A stretch of DNA of 64,000 bases from Xanthobacter oligotrophicus (GCF_008364685.1 NZ_VTTL01000002.1:248001-312000), one strand, 5' to 3'. Counted from the stretch's first letter, positions 8,093-18,238 are shown. Numbers and translations: made by a program. Notes: generated by a model from the letters alone, not told the origin.

Positions 8093-8558
8093 CTTCGGCT
8101 TTCACCTTGCGGCTTTTCTGCGCCTCCGCCTCCAGGGCGGACAGTTCGCGCAGGGTGCGGGCGAGCACGGCGAGGGCGCGGGCGTCCTTCTCCGCATCGG
8201 CGGCGGGGCGGGACGGGCCGGCAGGCGCATCGGCCTCGGGCGGCACGGCGGCGGCGAGGCGCTGCTCGATCTCGTCGAGCTGGCGCTCGGCGGCGCGCCA
8301 CAGCCGGGAGAGGAGATGGCCCCGCGCCGGCGAGGCGCTGCGGGTGCCCGGCGCCAGCGTCACCCGCCGGGCCGCCGGCTTCAGGGTGACCGTGCCGTCG
8401 GACGCCACCTCCCGGTCGATCCAGTAGTAGACCTGGGAGGGCTTCAGGGCGGTGCGGCGGGCGATCTCGGCAATTGGCGCGCCATCCAGATAGAGCTGGC
8501 GCGCAAGCTGTGCCATGGCTGGCACCCGGCGGGGCGGCAACGCTTTGCGCATGGACAT
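7995..8558 (-). CDS. terminase small subunit-like protein with helix-turn-helix
   Basis: 187 residues from the ATG at 8558. The N-terminal part has a helix-turn-helix (ARQLYLDGAPIAEIARRTAL, then KPSQVYYWIDRE) typical of small terminase or DNA-binding packaging subunits. The C-terminal half is a charged coiled-coil-like region (LSALEAEAQKSRKVKAEDDA). Position directly before and overlapping the large terminase supports the assignment. No clear Shine-Dalgarno sequence precedes either ATG (8558 or 8552). Confidence 0.78.
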   Translation of the reverse strand: MSMRKALPPRRVPAMAQLARQLYLDGAPIAEIARRTALKPSQVYYWIDREVASDGTVTLKPAARRVTLAPGTRSASPARGHLLSRLWRAAERQLDEIEQRLAAAVPPEADAPAGPSRPAADAEKDARALAVLARTLRELSALEAEAQKSRKVKAEDDAVRDLDTFRRELARRLDRLRADGAGAEPAE

Positions 8559-8736
8559 GTCCGAAAAAGGATGGGCCGAAGCCCAAGAGGCAAAAGCCGG
8601 AAGGCCGGCAGAACCGGCGGCGAGAGCGGCGCAGGGGCAAAGGCCCGTCAGGCACACGTCTCGAACATGACCAAAACCTAGCCGGGCAGCGTCACGCTGT
8701 CAAGGATTAAAATCCGTATAGAGGATAAAAAGCCGA

Positions 8737-9663
8737 TCACCCCGCCGATGCCACCGCGGACGGGGGCCGGTCCTGTTCCACATGGATGCGGCTGCGGCCG
8801 GCCATCTTGGCGGCGTAGAGCGCGCGGTCGGCGCGGTTGTAGAGGTCGGCGAAGGTGTCGCCGAGCCGGCTCTGGGCGATCCCGGCGGAGAAGGAATAGG
8901 AAAAGTCCGGCTGGTGCGTCAGCGGGCGGGCCAGCCGCACCATGTCCAGCGCCTGCTCCACGATGCCCCGCGCGGCACCGGCGGAGGTGGCCGGCAGCAC
9001 CAGCACGAACTCTTCCCCGCCCACCCGGCCGAAGCAGTCTGCGCGGCGCACCTCCCGCGCCATCCGGGCGGCGAAGTCGCGCAGGATGAGGTCGCCGGCC
9101 TGGTGGCCGAAGCGGTCGTTGATGGCCTTGAACTGGTCGAGATCGATGAGGCAGAAGGCGCCGCCCGGCCCGTCCGGCGCCAGCATGTCGGCCACCCGAG
9201 CGGCGACGAAGCGGCGGTTGGCGACGCCGGTCAGGTCGTCCGTGTAGGACGCATAGAGGGCGCGGTCCCGGTCCAGCCGCATGGCCCGCTCGTCGGGGCG
9301 GAAGGCGGTGACGTCCACGGCATGGGCCAGCATCCAGCCGTCGGCCGACACCACCTGGGTCACCAGCAGCCAGCGGCCGTCATGGAAATCGACCTCGAAC
9401 ACCTTGTGGCGCTCCTTGCCGCGCCGCGACCGGTGGACGATGATCCACTCGTCGATGTCCGAGGTGTTGATGATGGTGCCGCGACCGGCGTGGTAATTGC
9501 GCCGCACCATCTCTTCCCAGCTGATCTCCTCGCCCTCGGCGATGAACATGGCGGCACGGAAGGCGGCATTGGCATAGCGCAGGCGATCGGAGGCGTCGAA
9601 GAGCGCCACCAGCACCGGTGTGCTCTGCTCCAGCTGGCGCAGGTGCTCAAGGATATCGTTCAT
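8737..9663 (-). CDS. diguanylate cyclase with N-terminal PAS-like sensor
   Basis: 308 residues from the ATG at 9663, which has a GGGGCAG site; upstream in-frame sequence is low complexity. A PAS-like domain spans about 10-120 (VALFDASDRLRYANAAFR). The GGDEF domain follows (DDLTGVANRR, then the active-site loop RVGGEEFVLV). RRAD sits five residues before GGEEF and matches the RxxD inhibitory I-site, so product inhibition by c-di-GMP is expected. The enzyme makes c-di-GMP from two GTP. There are no membrane segments, so it acts in the cytoplasm. It is transcribed away from the secreted-protein gene at 9842. Confidence 0.9.
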   Translation of the reverse strand: MNDILEHLRQLEQSTPVLVALFDASDRLRYANAAFRAAMFIAEGEEISWEEMVRRNYHAGRGTIINTSDIDEWIIVHRSRRGKERHKVFEVDFHDGRWLLVTQVVSADGWMLAHAVDVTAFRPDERAMRLDRDRALYASYTDDLTGVANRRFVAARVADMLAPDGPGGAFCLIDLDQFKAINDRFGHQAGDLILRDFAARMAREVRRADCFGRVGGEEFVLVLPATSAGAARGIVEQALDMVRLARPLTHQPDFSYSFSAGIAQSRLGDTFADLYNRADRALYAAKMAGRSRIHVEQDRPPSAVASAG

Positions 9664-9841
9664 CTGCCCCGACTTTACAGCGCGTAGCGCCGGTTGCGGA
9701 GTGTTGTTTTCGGCCCCACGCCGGGCGGCATGTCGCGGCCCGGACGGCGCCGCGCGCGCACCGGCGCCATGGCAAGCGCCGGCCGCCTGCGCTATGGAAG
9801 AGCAGCCGGCGCGCCGGCGCTGCCGTGGGCCTGATGCCACC

Positions 9842-10579
9842 ATGTTCCTTGTGCCGATCATGCTGCCGCTCGTCTTCCTCGCCTGCCTCCTCGCGCCGGC
9901 CCGCGCGCTGGAGACCGGCGCCCCGCAGCCCGGCACCCGTCAGCCCGAGATGCCCTCCCAAGCGATGCCCTCCCCTGCGATTGTCTGGCCCGACACCCCC
10001 GCCACGCGCCGCGCCGCGCAGGATTTCATCGAGACCCTGAACCGCGAGCTGCTGGCCCAACCCAGCGCCACCCTGACGCTGGAGCGCTGGTGCGGCGCCC
10101 GTGGCATCGGCGATCCGGCCCTGGTGCGGGCCGAGCGCGAGCGCGCCGGGGAGGATCCGGCCCCCGAGGAGGTGCGCGCCCTGCTCGGCGCCGATGCGCA
10201 GACCCCGGTGCGCCACCGCCGGGTGCGGCTGACCTGCGGCGCCATCGTGCTGTCGGAGGCGGACAATTATTACCGGCCGGACCGGCTGACGGCCGAGATG
10301 AACGCCGTGCTCGACGCCACCGACACGCCCTTCGGCAAGGTGGTGCGCCCGCTCGACTTTCGCCGCCGCACGCTGGAGACCCGCCTGCTGTGGCAGCCGG
10401 CGGAAGAGGCCCCGGCCGCTGGCGCCTCCGGCGCCTCCGCCGGCCCCTTGGGCCCGCTGGTGATGCCCCGCTTCGTGCTGGCCCATCGCGCCGTGCTGAC
10501 CCTGCCCGACGGCACCCCCTTCAGCGCCCTGATCGAGCGCTACACCTCCGGCGTGCTGGCGTTTCCCGCGCCGAAGTGA
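9842..10579 (+). CDS. secreted protein resembling chorismate lyase
   Basis: 245 residues. A strongly hydrophobic signal peptide (FLVPIMLPLVFLACLLAPARA) is followed by a mature part in which SEADNYYRPDRLTAEMNAVL and ATDTPFGKVVRPLDFRRRTL resemble the substrate-pocket region of chorismate lyase/UTRA-fold proteins. In UbiC the family removes pyruvate from chorismate to give 4-hydroxybenzoate, but that reaction is cytoplasmic, so an exported member probably does something else. The resemblance is from memory of motif layout and not a search. An Ala/Gly/Ser-rich insert lies near residues 190-205. Two cysteines in the mature part (WCGARG, LTCGAI) could pair. Confidence 0.6.
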   Translation: MFLVPIMLPLVFLACLLAPARALETGAPQPGTRQPEMPSQAMPSPAIVWPDTPATRRAAQDFIETLNRELLAQPSATLTLERWCGARGIGDPALVRAERERAGEDPAPEEVRALLGADAQTPVRHRRVRLTCGAIVLSEADNYYRPDRLTAEMNAVLDATDTPFGKVVRPLDFRRRTLETRLLWQPAEEAPAAGASGASAGPLGPLVMPRFVLAHRAVLTLPDGTPFSALIERYTSGVLAFPAPK

Positions 10580-10666
10580 GGGGGGACGGAGACGGGAAGC
10601 GCCGGGCCGCACCCTAACCCCCGCGCGCGGGAGAGGGTTCACCGCCAGTCCATCGCCCCAAGCCAC

Positions 10667-10771
10667 CGTCGCCGTCCGGCTTGACCGGACGGCCCATGGC
10701 CCGGCCGGGACAACGCGGCGGGCGCTTGGAACGCGGCGAGATGGGCCCTCCGGTCAAGCCGGAGGGCGACG
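10667..10771. repeat. TIR-bounded intergenic element, copy 2
   Basis: 105 bp with near-perfect inverted ends (CGTCGCCGTCCGGCTTGACC at the left, complement at the right). It is about 95% identical to the copy at 11063-11168, including the spacer GGCGGGCGCTTGGAACGCGG. Confidence 0.8.
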
Positions 10772-11062
10772 ATGATTTCAGAAGCGGCCCGGGTTTCAGA
10801 AGCGGCCCGCCCCCTCTCCCGTCCCGATGCCAGATGTTTCCGGCTTCGGCTCTTGGAGAACCGAACTCGGCAACAGCCGAGTTCGGGCGGAGGAGGGTTG
10901 GGGAGGGGGCTGAGGCGGCGAGATTCCGGGACCAAACGTGCAGGCCGGAACAACCCAGCATGGCCGCCCGGCGGGGTGCTTTGGTTGGCGAGGGCCAGCC
11001 CCTACCCTGCCCTCCCCGGCACGCGGGAGAGGGTTCAGCGCCGGTCCATCGCCCGATCCCAC

Positions 11063-11168
11063 CGTCCGCCGTCCGGCTCGACCGGACGGCCCATGGCCCG
11101 GCCGGCACAAGGCGGCGGGCGCTTGGAACGCGGCGAGATGGGCCCTCCGGTCAAGCCGGAGGGCGACG
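11063..11168. repeat. TIR-bounded intergenic element, copy 3
   Basis: 106 bp, in the same orientation as copy 2 and 291 bp after it. The left end carries a one-base insertion (CGTCCGCC for CGTCGCC). The flanks are also repeated (GTTTCAGAAGCGGCC follows both), so the duplicated unit is larger than the element itself. Confidence 0.8.
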
Positions 11169-11287
11169 ATGGTTTCAGAAGCGGCCATCCCCCTCCCCCG
11201 CACGCGGGAGAGGGTTCACCAGCGACAGCGGTGAGGAGGCGCACGACGCTCCGGAAGGCAAGCCTTCCGGAGCGCTGAGGCGGCCGC

Positions 11288-13570
11288 TCAGGCCTCGGTC
11301 TGCGCCTCGGCCACCGCTACGGCCGTCATGTTGACGATGCCGCGGGCGGTGACGGACGGGCCGAGGATGTGCGCCGGCTTGGCCGTGCCCATCAGGATCG
11401 GACCCACCGGCAGCGCGTCGCCCAGCACCTTCAGCATGTTGAAGGCGATGTCGGCGGCGTCGAGGTCGGGCATCACCAGAACGTTGGCCGCGCCGGTGAG
11501 GGTCGAGTTGGGGAACACCCGCTTGCGGATGTCTTCCAGCAGGGCGGAATCGGCCTGCATCTCGCCATCCACCTGCAGGCTCGGTTCACGCTCGCGGATG
11601 ATGGAGAGCGCCGAGCGCACGCGCTTGGCCGACAGCGTCTCGTGGCTGCCGAAATTGGAGTGCGACAAGAGCGCCACCCGCGGCTCCAGGCCGAAGCGGC
11701 GGACGTGGGCGGCGGCCAGCACCGTCATCTCGGCGAGGTCGGCGGCGGTGGGCTCGGTCTGGATCTGGGTGTCGCAGATGAAGAAGTTGCCGTGGGAGGT
11801 GATGAGCAGCGACAGCGCCGCCAGCTCCTTCACCCCCGGCGCCAGGCCGATGATGTCGCGCACCTGACGCAGGTGGCGGGTGAAGCGGCCCTCGATGCCG
11901 CACAGCATGGCATCCGCCTCGCCGCGCTTCACCGCCAGCGCCGCGATCACGGTGGGATGGGTGCGCACCAGGGTGCGGGCGGCGTCCGGCGTCACGCCAC
12001 GGCGGCCGGCGATCTCCACATAGTCGCGCACATAGTCGCGGTAGCGCGGATCGTCTTCCGGATTGATGAGTTCGAAGTCGTGGCCGGGCCGCACCGAGAG
12101 GCCGAAGCGCTTCAGGCGGGTCTCCAGCACATTGGGACGGGCGACGATGATGGGACGGGCGATGCCCTCCTCCACCACCGCCTGCACGGCGCGCAGCACC
12201 CGCTCGTCCTCGCCCTCGGCGTAGACCACGCGCTTGATGTTGCGCTTCGCCTGGGCGAACAGCGGCCGCATGATGAAGCCGGAGCGGAACACGAAATGGT
12301 CCAGCCGCTCGATATAGGCGTCCATGTCGGCGATGGGCCGGGTGGCGATGCCGGTGTCCATGGCCGCCTTCGCCACCGCCGGCGCGATACGCAGGATGAG
12401 GCGCGGGTCGAACGGCGAGGGAATGAGCGAATCGGCGCCGAAGGCCCGGGTCTCGCCGCCATAGGCGCGGGCCACCACGTCGGACGGGGTCTCGCGGGCC
12501 AGCGCCGCGATGGCCTCCACCGCCGCCATCTTCATCTCGGGGTTGATGTCGGTCGCCCCCACGTCCAGCGCCCCGCGGAAGATGTAGGGGAAGCACAGGA
12601 CGTTGTTGACCTGGTTGGGGAAGTCGGAGCGGCCGGTGCAGATCATGGCGTCGGGGCGCGCCTCGCGGGCGAGCTCGGGCATGATCTCCGGGGTAGGGTT
12701 GGCAAGCGCGAGGATGAGCGGGTGGTCCGCCATCTTCTTCACCATCTCCGGCTTCAGCACGCCGCCGGCGGAGAGGCCGAGGAAGATGTGCGCGCCCTCG
12801 ATCACCTCGTCCAGGGTCCGCTTGTCGGTCTTCTGGGCGAACTTCTCCTTCCAGGGGTCCATGAGGGTGTTGCGGCCGTCATAGACCACGCCCTCGATGT
12901 CGCAGACCCAGATGTTCTCCTTCTTGGCACCCAGCGTGAGCAGCAGGTTGAGCGAGGCGAGGGCCGCCGCGCCGGCGCCCGAGGTGACGATCTTCAGCTC
13001 CTCGATCTTGCGCTTGCCCACCTCCATGGCGTTGCGCACCGCAGCGCCGACGATGATGGCGGTGCCGTGCTGGTCGTCATGGAAGACCGGGATCTTCATG
13101 CGCTCGCGCAGCTGGGCTTCCACCTCGAAGCACTCGGGGGCCTTGATGTCCTCCAGGTTGATGCCGCCGAAGGTGGGCTCCAGCGCGCTGATGACGTCGA
13201 CCATGCGCTCGACGGTCTTGGCGTCGATTTCGATGTCGAACACGTCGATGCCGGAGAACTTCTTGAACAGGACGGCTTTGCCCTCCATCACCGGCTTGCC
13301 GGCGAGCGGGCCGATGTCGCCGAGGCCGAGCACGGCGGTGCCGTTGGTGACGACGGCGACGAGATTGGCGCGGATGGTCAGTTCCGCCGCCAGGAGCGGA
13401 TCGGCGGCGATGGCTTCGCACGCGGCGGCGACGCCGGGAGAATAGGCGAGCGCGAGGTCGCGCTGGTTGCCGAGGGGCTTGGTGGCCTGGATCTCCAGTT
13501 TCCCGGGCTTCGGCAGGCGATGATAGACGAGCGCCCCGGAACGCAGATCCTCGGAAATGTTGGACGCCAT
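11288..13570 (-). CDS. maeB: NADP-dependent malic enzyme with C-terminal phosphotransacetylase-like domain
   Basis: 760 residues, the normal size of the hybrid enzyme. The malic enzyme domain covers about 1-430: [30 protein letters not shown] (substrate and metal site), [12 protein letters not shown] (dinucleotide fold) and [12 protein letters not shown]. The C-terminal 320 residues are the phosphotransacetylase-like domain ([19 protein letters not shown], then [11 protein letters not shown]), which in studied members is regulatory and not catalytic. It decarboxylates malate to pyruvate with NADPH formation, useful for the fatty acid and PHB synthesis encoded elsewhere in the window. The ATG at 13570 has GAGGGG upstream. 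It diverges from the large anchored protein at 13721. Confidence 0.96.
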   Translation of the reverse strand: MASNISEDLRSGALVYHRLPKPGKLEIQATKPLGNQRDLALAYSPGVAAACEAIAADPLLAAELTIRANLVAVVTNGTAVLGLGDIGPLAGKPVMEGKAVLFKKFSGIDVFDIEIDAKTVERMVDVISALEPTFGGINLEDIKAPECFEVEAQLRERMKIPVFHDDQHGTAIIVGAAVRNAMEVGKRKIEELKIVTSGAGAAALASLNLLLTLGAKKENIWVCDIEGVVYDGRNTLMDPWKEKFAQKTDKRTLDEVIEGAHIFLGLSAGGVLKPEMVKKMADHPLILALANPTPEIMPELAREARPDAMICTGRSDFPNQVNNVLCFPYIFRGALDVGATDINPEMKMAAVEAIAALARETPSDVVARAYGGETRAFGADSLIPSPFDPRLILRIAPAVAKAAMDTGIATRPIADMDAYIERLDHFVFRSGFIMRPLFAQAKRNIKRVVYAEGEDERVLRAVQAVVEEGIARPIIVARPNVLETRLKRFGLSVRPGHDFELINPEDDPRYRDYVRDYVEIAGRRGVTPDAARTLVRTHPTVIAALAVKRGEADAMLCGIEGRFTRHLRQVRDIIGLAPGVKELAALSLLITSHGNFFICDTQIQTEPTAADLAEMTVLAAAHVRRFGLEPRVALLSHSNFGSHETLSAKRVRSALSIIREREPSLQVDGEMQADSALLEDIRKRVFPNSTLTGAANVLVMPDLDAADIAFNMLKVLGDALPVGPILMGTAKPAHILGPSVTARGIVNMTAVAVAEAQTEA

Positions 13571-13720
13571 ATCCCCTCCCCCTCCTCGAGCCCGCCGGCT
13601 CGGCAAAACGGGCTGCAACCTAGCCGCCGCGCACTCCCATGTCACGGGCCGGGATGAAAATTGAGGTATGTTGCGCAAGCGTAACGCGACTCGGCCGGAC
13701 GGCGGGGGAAAGGACGGGAC

Positions 13721-15769
13721 ATGAGCAGGAAATTCGGCCTTCGGATCGCCGGCGCGATCGGCCTTGTGGCGGTGCTCTGCGTCGCCGGCTGGTATGGCTT
13801 CCTCGCCTGGTCGCGCACCAAGGTCCGCGCGGAGGTGGACGCCGTGTTCGCCGGCATCCGGGACACCGGGGCGAAGGCCTCCTTCACCGAAGCCAGCTTT
13901 GATCCCAGGGAGATGGGTGTCACCGTCACCGGCATTTCCATCCTCTCCCCGGACGGATCGGCGCGGCTGAAGGTGGACCGCCTCTCCGCCCGCGGCGGTG
14001 AGCGGCCCCATGACCGGCGCGTGGCGGTGGACGCCCTCGATCTCGACGGCGTGGAGATCGCCCTCACCGGAGAGGCAGCCGCCGGCGGCACCATCACCTA
14101 CACCCTGCCGCAGGTGATGATCGACCGCTACAACGGCCCCATGACTCTGATCGCCGCCGGCGAGGGCAACGGCCCGTTCGGCGCGCTCCGGGTGGCGCTG
14201 CGCCAGCTCGCCTCCACCACCGCCGCCAAGGTGACCATTCCCGAGGCCCACGGGCGCATCGCGCCGGCCGGCGCCGCACCCGCCGAGATCGCCTACCGCA
14301 ACCTCGCTGCGGAAGGCATCAATGCCGGCATCATCCGCAGCCTGCTGGTGGATTCCATCACCTTCGCCTTCACGCCGCCGCCCGAACCGGCCCCCGCCGG
14401 CGCCGCGCAGGGCCAGACCGCGCCGGTCAAGGCGGCCCCCGGCCGCGTCACCGCGCAGGTGGACGGCTTCGTGGCGGCGCAGATCGACACCGCCCCGCTC
14501 CTCCTCATGACCCAGCCCGGCGGGCCCTCCGGCAAGGCGGCGGAGACCTACGGCCGCATCTACGGCAAGGTGGTGACCGGCCCCTACAAGGTGACGCAGG
14601 AGAATGGCCCCTCCCATGGCGCCCAGTCGGTGCTCCTGGAGAACGTGGCCATCCGGCCCGCCTCCTTCGACGCGCAGCGCGTCGCGGCCCTCGACGCCCT
14701 GAGCCGCAAGGCGCCCAACCTGTCGCTGGAGGACAGCCGGCGCCTCGCCGAGCTGTCGCGTGATCTCGTCGGCGGCATCGCCTTCACCACGGTGGCCATC
14801 AGCAATGCCACCACCGAGCAGCAGGGCGAGAAGGGCAAGGTCGCCACCGCGCGGCTCGAAGGCCTCGCCAACGGTGTGCTGGACGGCGCCACCTTCGAGG
14901 GGGTGGAGGGCGTCACCCCCGGCGGCGGCGCGGCGAAGATGGCCCGGCTCGCCGTGCGTCAGCTCGATTTCAACCAGCTGGCCCGGCTCTCCGCCGAGGC
15001 GGACGCGCCCTCGCCCCTGTCGGCGCTGGTGCTGTTCAAGGTCTTGTCCGGCGTGGAGCTGAAGGGCCTCGAAGTGCCCTATGGCGAGGGACAGCAAAGC
15101 AACGAGCCGGTGAAGGTCGGCACCTTCGCCCTGTCCTGGGGCGGCTCGCTGGGGGCGCTGCCCTCCTATTTCGACTTCACCCTCGCCGACGTGTCCGGCC
15201 CCATCACCGCCGACGACGGCGAGCCCTTCACCTATCTGGTGCAGGCCGGCATCACCCGAGCCACCATCTCCATGGGGCTGAAGGCGGCCTATGACATCAA
15301 CGACCGCACCCTCACCATCGCCCCGGTGACCACCGAGGTGAAGGACGCCTTCCGGGTGAACCTGGAATCGGCGCTGGTGGATGTGCCCGACGCCGCCTTC
15401 ACCGATGCGGCCGGCTTCCTCGCCGCCCTGCCCGTGGTGACGGCAGGGCCGGTGAAGGTGACGCTGACGGATCTCGGCCTCGCCAGGCTCATGTTCGCCC
15501 AGCTCGCCGCCGCCGCCGGCGTGAGCGAGGACGCCTATCGCAACGAGGTGGTGGCGCTGGCGGAAGGCTTCGCCGACGAACTCAAGACGGTCTCGCCCGA
15601 TGCCGCGTCTGTGGGCGCTGCGGTGGTGGCCTTCCTGCGCAAGCCCGGCACGCTGACAGTGACCGCGACCCCCAAGGGCCGGGTGCCGCTGCTGGCGCTC
15701 GCGGGCTCGGACGACCCTTCGGTGGTGCTGGAGGCGTTCAGTTTCTCTGCGACCGCGACAGCGCCCTGA
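13721..15769 (+). CDS. large membrane-anchored periplasmic protein, unknown function
   Basis: 682 residues. An N-terminal anchor (residues 9-30, AGAIGLVAVLCVAGWYGFLAW) is followed by a long Ala/Gly/Leu-rich exported part with no second membrane segment. Beta-rich segments recur (GVTVTGISILSPDG, ALDLDGVEIAL, GVELKGLEVPYGEG), a texture like AsmA- or DUF945-type envelope proteins, but I cannot place it in either. A Pro/Ala linker (TPPPEPAPAGAAQGQTAP) lies near 220-245. The start has GGAAAGGACG upstream, and the coding texture is like that of the neighbours. Unknown function is the honest call. Confidence 0.85.
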   Translation: MSRKFGLRIAGAIGLVAVLCVAGWYGFLAWSRTKVRAEVDAVFAGIRDTGAKASFTEASFDPREMGVTVTGISILSPDGSARLKVDRLSARGGERPHDRRVAVDALDLDGVEIALTGEAAAGGTITYTLPQVMIDRYNGPMTLIAAGEGNGPFGALRVALRQLASTTAAKVTIPEAHGRIAPAGAAPAEIAYRNLAAEGINAGIIRSLLVDSITFAFTPPPEPAPAGAAQGQTAPVKAAPGRVTAQVDGFVAAQIDTAPLLLMTQPGGPSGKAAETYGRIYGKVVTGPYKVTQENGPSHGAQSVLLENVAIRPASFDAQRVAALDALSRKAPNLSLEDSRRLAELSRDLVGGIAFTTVAISNATTEQQGEKGKVATARLEGLANGVLDGATFEGVEGVTPGGGAAKMARLAVRQLDFNQLARLSAEADAPSPLSALVLFKVLSGVELKGLEVPYGEGQQSNEPVKVGTFALSWGGSLGALPSYFDFTLADVSGPITADDGEPFTYLVQAGITRATISMGLKAAYDINDRTLTIAPVTTEVKDAFRVNLESALVDVPDAAFTDAAGFLAALPVVTAGPVKVTLTDLGLARLMFAQLAAAAGVSEDAYRNEVVALAEGFADELKTVSPDAASVGAAVVAFLRKPGTLTVTATPKGRVPLLALAGSDDPSVVLEAFSFSATATAP

Positions 15770-15937
15770 GGCCGTTGGCTGCGAACGCCCAGGCAGGGCT
15801 TGAAGGCCCTCTCCCGCCCGAGGCCGAATATGGCCTCGGCTGCTGGGAACAGAACCCGGCGCAGCCCCCTCCCCCGCAAACGGGAGAGGGAAAGGGAGAG
15901 GACGCCGATCACCTGCGATGCGGGACCGATCGACGGC

Positions 15938-16393
15938 TCATTTCCCCGCGGCCGACATGTTCAGGAGCGCCACCAGCTTCATGATCTGCTGCTGGATGGC
16001 GGCATTCACCTCCGCCGGCTTGTGCTCTTCCACCTGCACCGTCTTGAGGCCCAGGGGGCTCCGGTAGAAGGCGACCAGATCCTTGAGCTCGGCCGGCGTG
16101 TAGGCGGTCGCGTAATAGGTCGCGAAGGTGGCCATCAGGTCCTCGCGGATGCCGGCGGAGGCCTTCAGGAGTTCGGCACGCACCTCGGCCTGCTTGTCGG
16201 CAGGCTGCTTCTCCGCCACCTGCGCGATCATGCGGTCGATCCGGCTTTCCATGCCGGGGGCGACCGCCAGGTTCACCATCTGGCGCGCCAGTGCCGACGC
16301 ATCGGCCCCCTCCTCTGCCACGGCCGCGACCGGAGACAGCAGGGCCGCGACCACAAGCCAAGACACCACAAGCCGTGACAACACGCACCGCAT
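15938..16393 (-). CDS. secreted DUF2059-family protein
   Basis: 151 residues with a clear signal peptide (LVVSWLVVAALLSPVAAVAE). The mature part contains ATYYATAYTPAELKDLVAFY then RSPLGLKTV, the hallmark of the DUF2059 helical domain, which sits near the C-terminus as usual. Its function is not established; members are periplasmic. It lies 72 bp after aspS on the same strand and may be read through from it. The region after its stop has a C/G palindrome (CCCCGCAAACGGGAGAGGG, about 15870-15890). Confidence 0.85.
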   Translation of the reverse strand: MRCVLSRLVVSWLVVAALLSPVAAVAEEGADASALARQMVNLAVAPGMESRIDRMIAQVAEKQPADKQAEVRAELLKASAGIREDLMATFATYYATAYTPAELKDLVAFYRSPLGLKTVQVEEHKPAEVNAAIQQQIMKLVALLNMSAAGK

Positions 16394-16465
16394 CGGCGTT
16401 CCTCCCCGGGAACGGCCGATGCGTCGCGCGCGCCCGGTCCTGCGTTCCCGCAGGCGAGGCTATAC

Positions 16466-18238
16466 CTATTTCGCCTGCGGCGCCGAGCGGATGTGAAGCT
16501 CGCGCAGCTGCTTGGGCGCAGCCTCCGCCGGGGCACCCATGAGCAGGTCGATGGCCTGCTGGTTCATGGGGAAGAGCGAGATTTCGCGCAGGTTGGTCAC
16601 GCCGCACAGCAGCATTACGATGCGGTCCACGCCCGCCGCCATGCCGCCATGGGGCGGGGCGCCGTACTGGAACGCGCGATACATGCCGCCGAAGCGCTCC
16701 TCCACCGTCTCCGCGCCATAGCCGGCGATCTCGAACGCCTTCACCATGGCCTCAGGGCGATGGTTGCGGATGCCGCCGGAGGCGATCTCGTAGCCGTTGC
16801 AGGCGATGTCGTACTGGAACGCCTTGATGGTCAGCGGGTCCTGCCCGTTGAGCGCATCGAGGCCGCCCTGCGGCATGGAGAAGGGGTTGTGGGAGAAGTC
16901 GACCTTCTTGTCGTCCTCGTTCCACTCATACATGGGGAAATCGACGATCCAGGCCAGCTCGAAGCGGTCCTTGTCGACGAGGTTCAGCTCCTCGCCCACC
17001 CGGGTGCGAGCAAGGCCGGCGAACTTCACGAACTTGTCCGGATCGCCGGCGACGAAGAAGGCGGCATCGCCCGCCTTGAGGTCGAGCTGAGCGCGGATGG
17101 CCTCGGTGCGCTCGGGACCGATGTTGTTGGCCAGCGGGCCGGCGCCCTCGCCGCCCTCACGCCACATGATGTAGCCGAGGCCCGGCTGGCCCTCGCCCTG
17201 CGCCCAGGAATTCATGCGGTCGCAGAAGGCTCTAGAGCCGCCGCCGGGGGCGGGGATGGCCCACACCTGGTTCTTCTCCACCTCCAGCATGCGGGCGAAC
17301 ACCTTGAAGCCCGAGCCACGGAAATGGTCCGATACGTTCTGCATCACCAGCGGATTGCGCAGGTCCGGCTTGTCGGTGCCGTACTTGCGCAGCGACTCCG
17401 CATAGGGGATGCGGGGCCACTTCTGCGTCACCGGCTTGCCCTGCGCGAACTGCTCAAACACGCCGGTGATGACCGGCTCCACCGCCGCGAAGATGTCCTC
17501 CTGCTCGACGAAGCTCATCTCCAGGTCGAGCTGGTAGAACTCGCCAGGCAGGCGGTCGGCGCGGGGGTCCTCGTCGCGGAAGCAGGGGGCGATCTGGAAG
17601 TAGCGGTCGAAGCCGCTCATCATGATCAGCTGCTTGTACTGCTGCGGCGCCTGGGGCAGCGCATAGAACTTGCCGGGGTGCAGGCGGCTCGGCACCAGGA
17701 AGTCGCGCGCGCCCTCCGGCGAGGAGGCGGTGAGGATGGGGGTCTGGAACTCGAAGAAGCCTTGCCCCTTCATGCGCGAGCGCATGGCATCGATGATCGC
17801 GCCGCGCGTCATGATGTTGCGGTGGAGCTTCTCCCGCCGCAGGTCGAGGAAGCGGTAGCGAAGGCGGGTCTCCTCCGGATACTCCACGTCGCCGAACACG
17901 GGCAGGGGCAGCTCGGCCGAGGGGCCCAGCACTTCCAGCTCGGCGGCGTAGACCTCCACGGCGCCGGTGGCGAGGTCGGGGTTCTCAGTGCCCTCGGGGC
18001 GCAGGCGCACCTTGCCGTCGATGCGGATCACCCATTCGGCGCGCACCTTCTCGGCGTCCTTGAAGGCGGCGCTGTCGGGGTCCACCACCACCTGGGTCAG
18101 CCCGTAATGGTCGCGCAGATCGATGAACAGCACGCCGCCGTGGTCGCGGATGCGGTGGCACCAGCCGGAGAGGCGCACGACATCACCCACCTGGGCGGTC
18201 GAAAGCGCGCCGCACGTATGGGAGCGGTAACGGTGCAT
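16466..18238 (-). CDS. aspS: aspartyl-tRNA synthetase
   Basis: 590 residues, bacterial type. An N-terminal OB-fold anticodon domain (about 1-105; [20 protein letters not shown]) is followed by the class II core with motif 1 region [20 protein letters not shown], motif 2 [21 protein letters not shown], the bacterial GAD insertion (about 290-420), and motif 3 [14 protein letters not shown]. It charges tRNA-Asp; many alphaproteobacterial versions are non-discriminating and also form Asp-tRNA-Asn, which I cannot decide here. The ATG at 18238 has an AAAGGG site. The stop is TAG at 16466-16468. Confidence 0.97.
   Translation of the reverse strand: MHRYRSHTCGALSTAQVGDVVRLSGWCHRIRDHGGVLFIDLRDHYGLTQVVVDPDSAAFKDAEKVRAEWVIRIDGKVRLRPEGTENPDLATGAVEVYAAELEVLGPSAELPLPVFGDVEYPEETRLRYRFLDLRREKLHRNIMTRGAIIDAMRSRMKGQGFFEFQTPILTASSPEGARDFLVPSRLHPGKFYALPQAPQQYKQLIMMSGFDRYFQIAPCFRDEDPRADRLPGEFYQLDLEMSFVEQEDIFAAVEPVITGVFEQFAQGKPVTQKWPRIPYAESLRKYGTDKPDLRNPLVMQNVSDHFRGSGFKVFARMLEVEKNQVWAIPAPGGGSRAFCDRMNSWAQGEGQPGLGYIMWREGGEGAGPLANNIGPERTEAIRAQLDLKAGDAAFFVAGDPDKFVKFAGLARTRVGEELNLVDKDRFELAWIVDFPMYEWNEDDKKVDFSHNPFSMPQGGLDALNGQDPLTIKAFQYDIACNGYEIASGGIRNHRPEAMVKAFEIAGYGAETVEERFGGMYRAFQYGAPPHGGMAAGVDRIVMLLCGVTNLREISLFPMNQQAIDLLMGAPAEAAPKQLRELHIRSAPQAK

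Larger units (their letters stand above)
10580..11287. other. 708-bp intergenic repeat cluster
   Basis: No credible gene: the frames here have repeat-driven composition and no ribosome sites. The region holds two copies of a roughly 175-bp unit in direct orientation (about 10612-10786 and 11000-11186), each consisting of a CGCGCGCGGGAGAGGGTTCA palindromic box followed by the TIR-bounded element. A third palindromic box lies at about 11190-11218, an inverted CGAACTCGG..CCGAGTTCG pair at about 10861-10888, and a stem near 11251-11275 (CTCCGGAAGGC/GCCTTCCGGAG) just after the maeB stop that may act as its terminator. Confidence 0.7.

Noticed and set aside
10772-11278. 168-residue plus-strand frame in the repeat cluster
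   Set aside because: Composed of repeat units with no ribosome site; it reads the same sequence twice.
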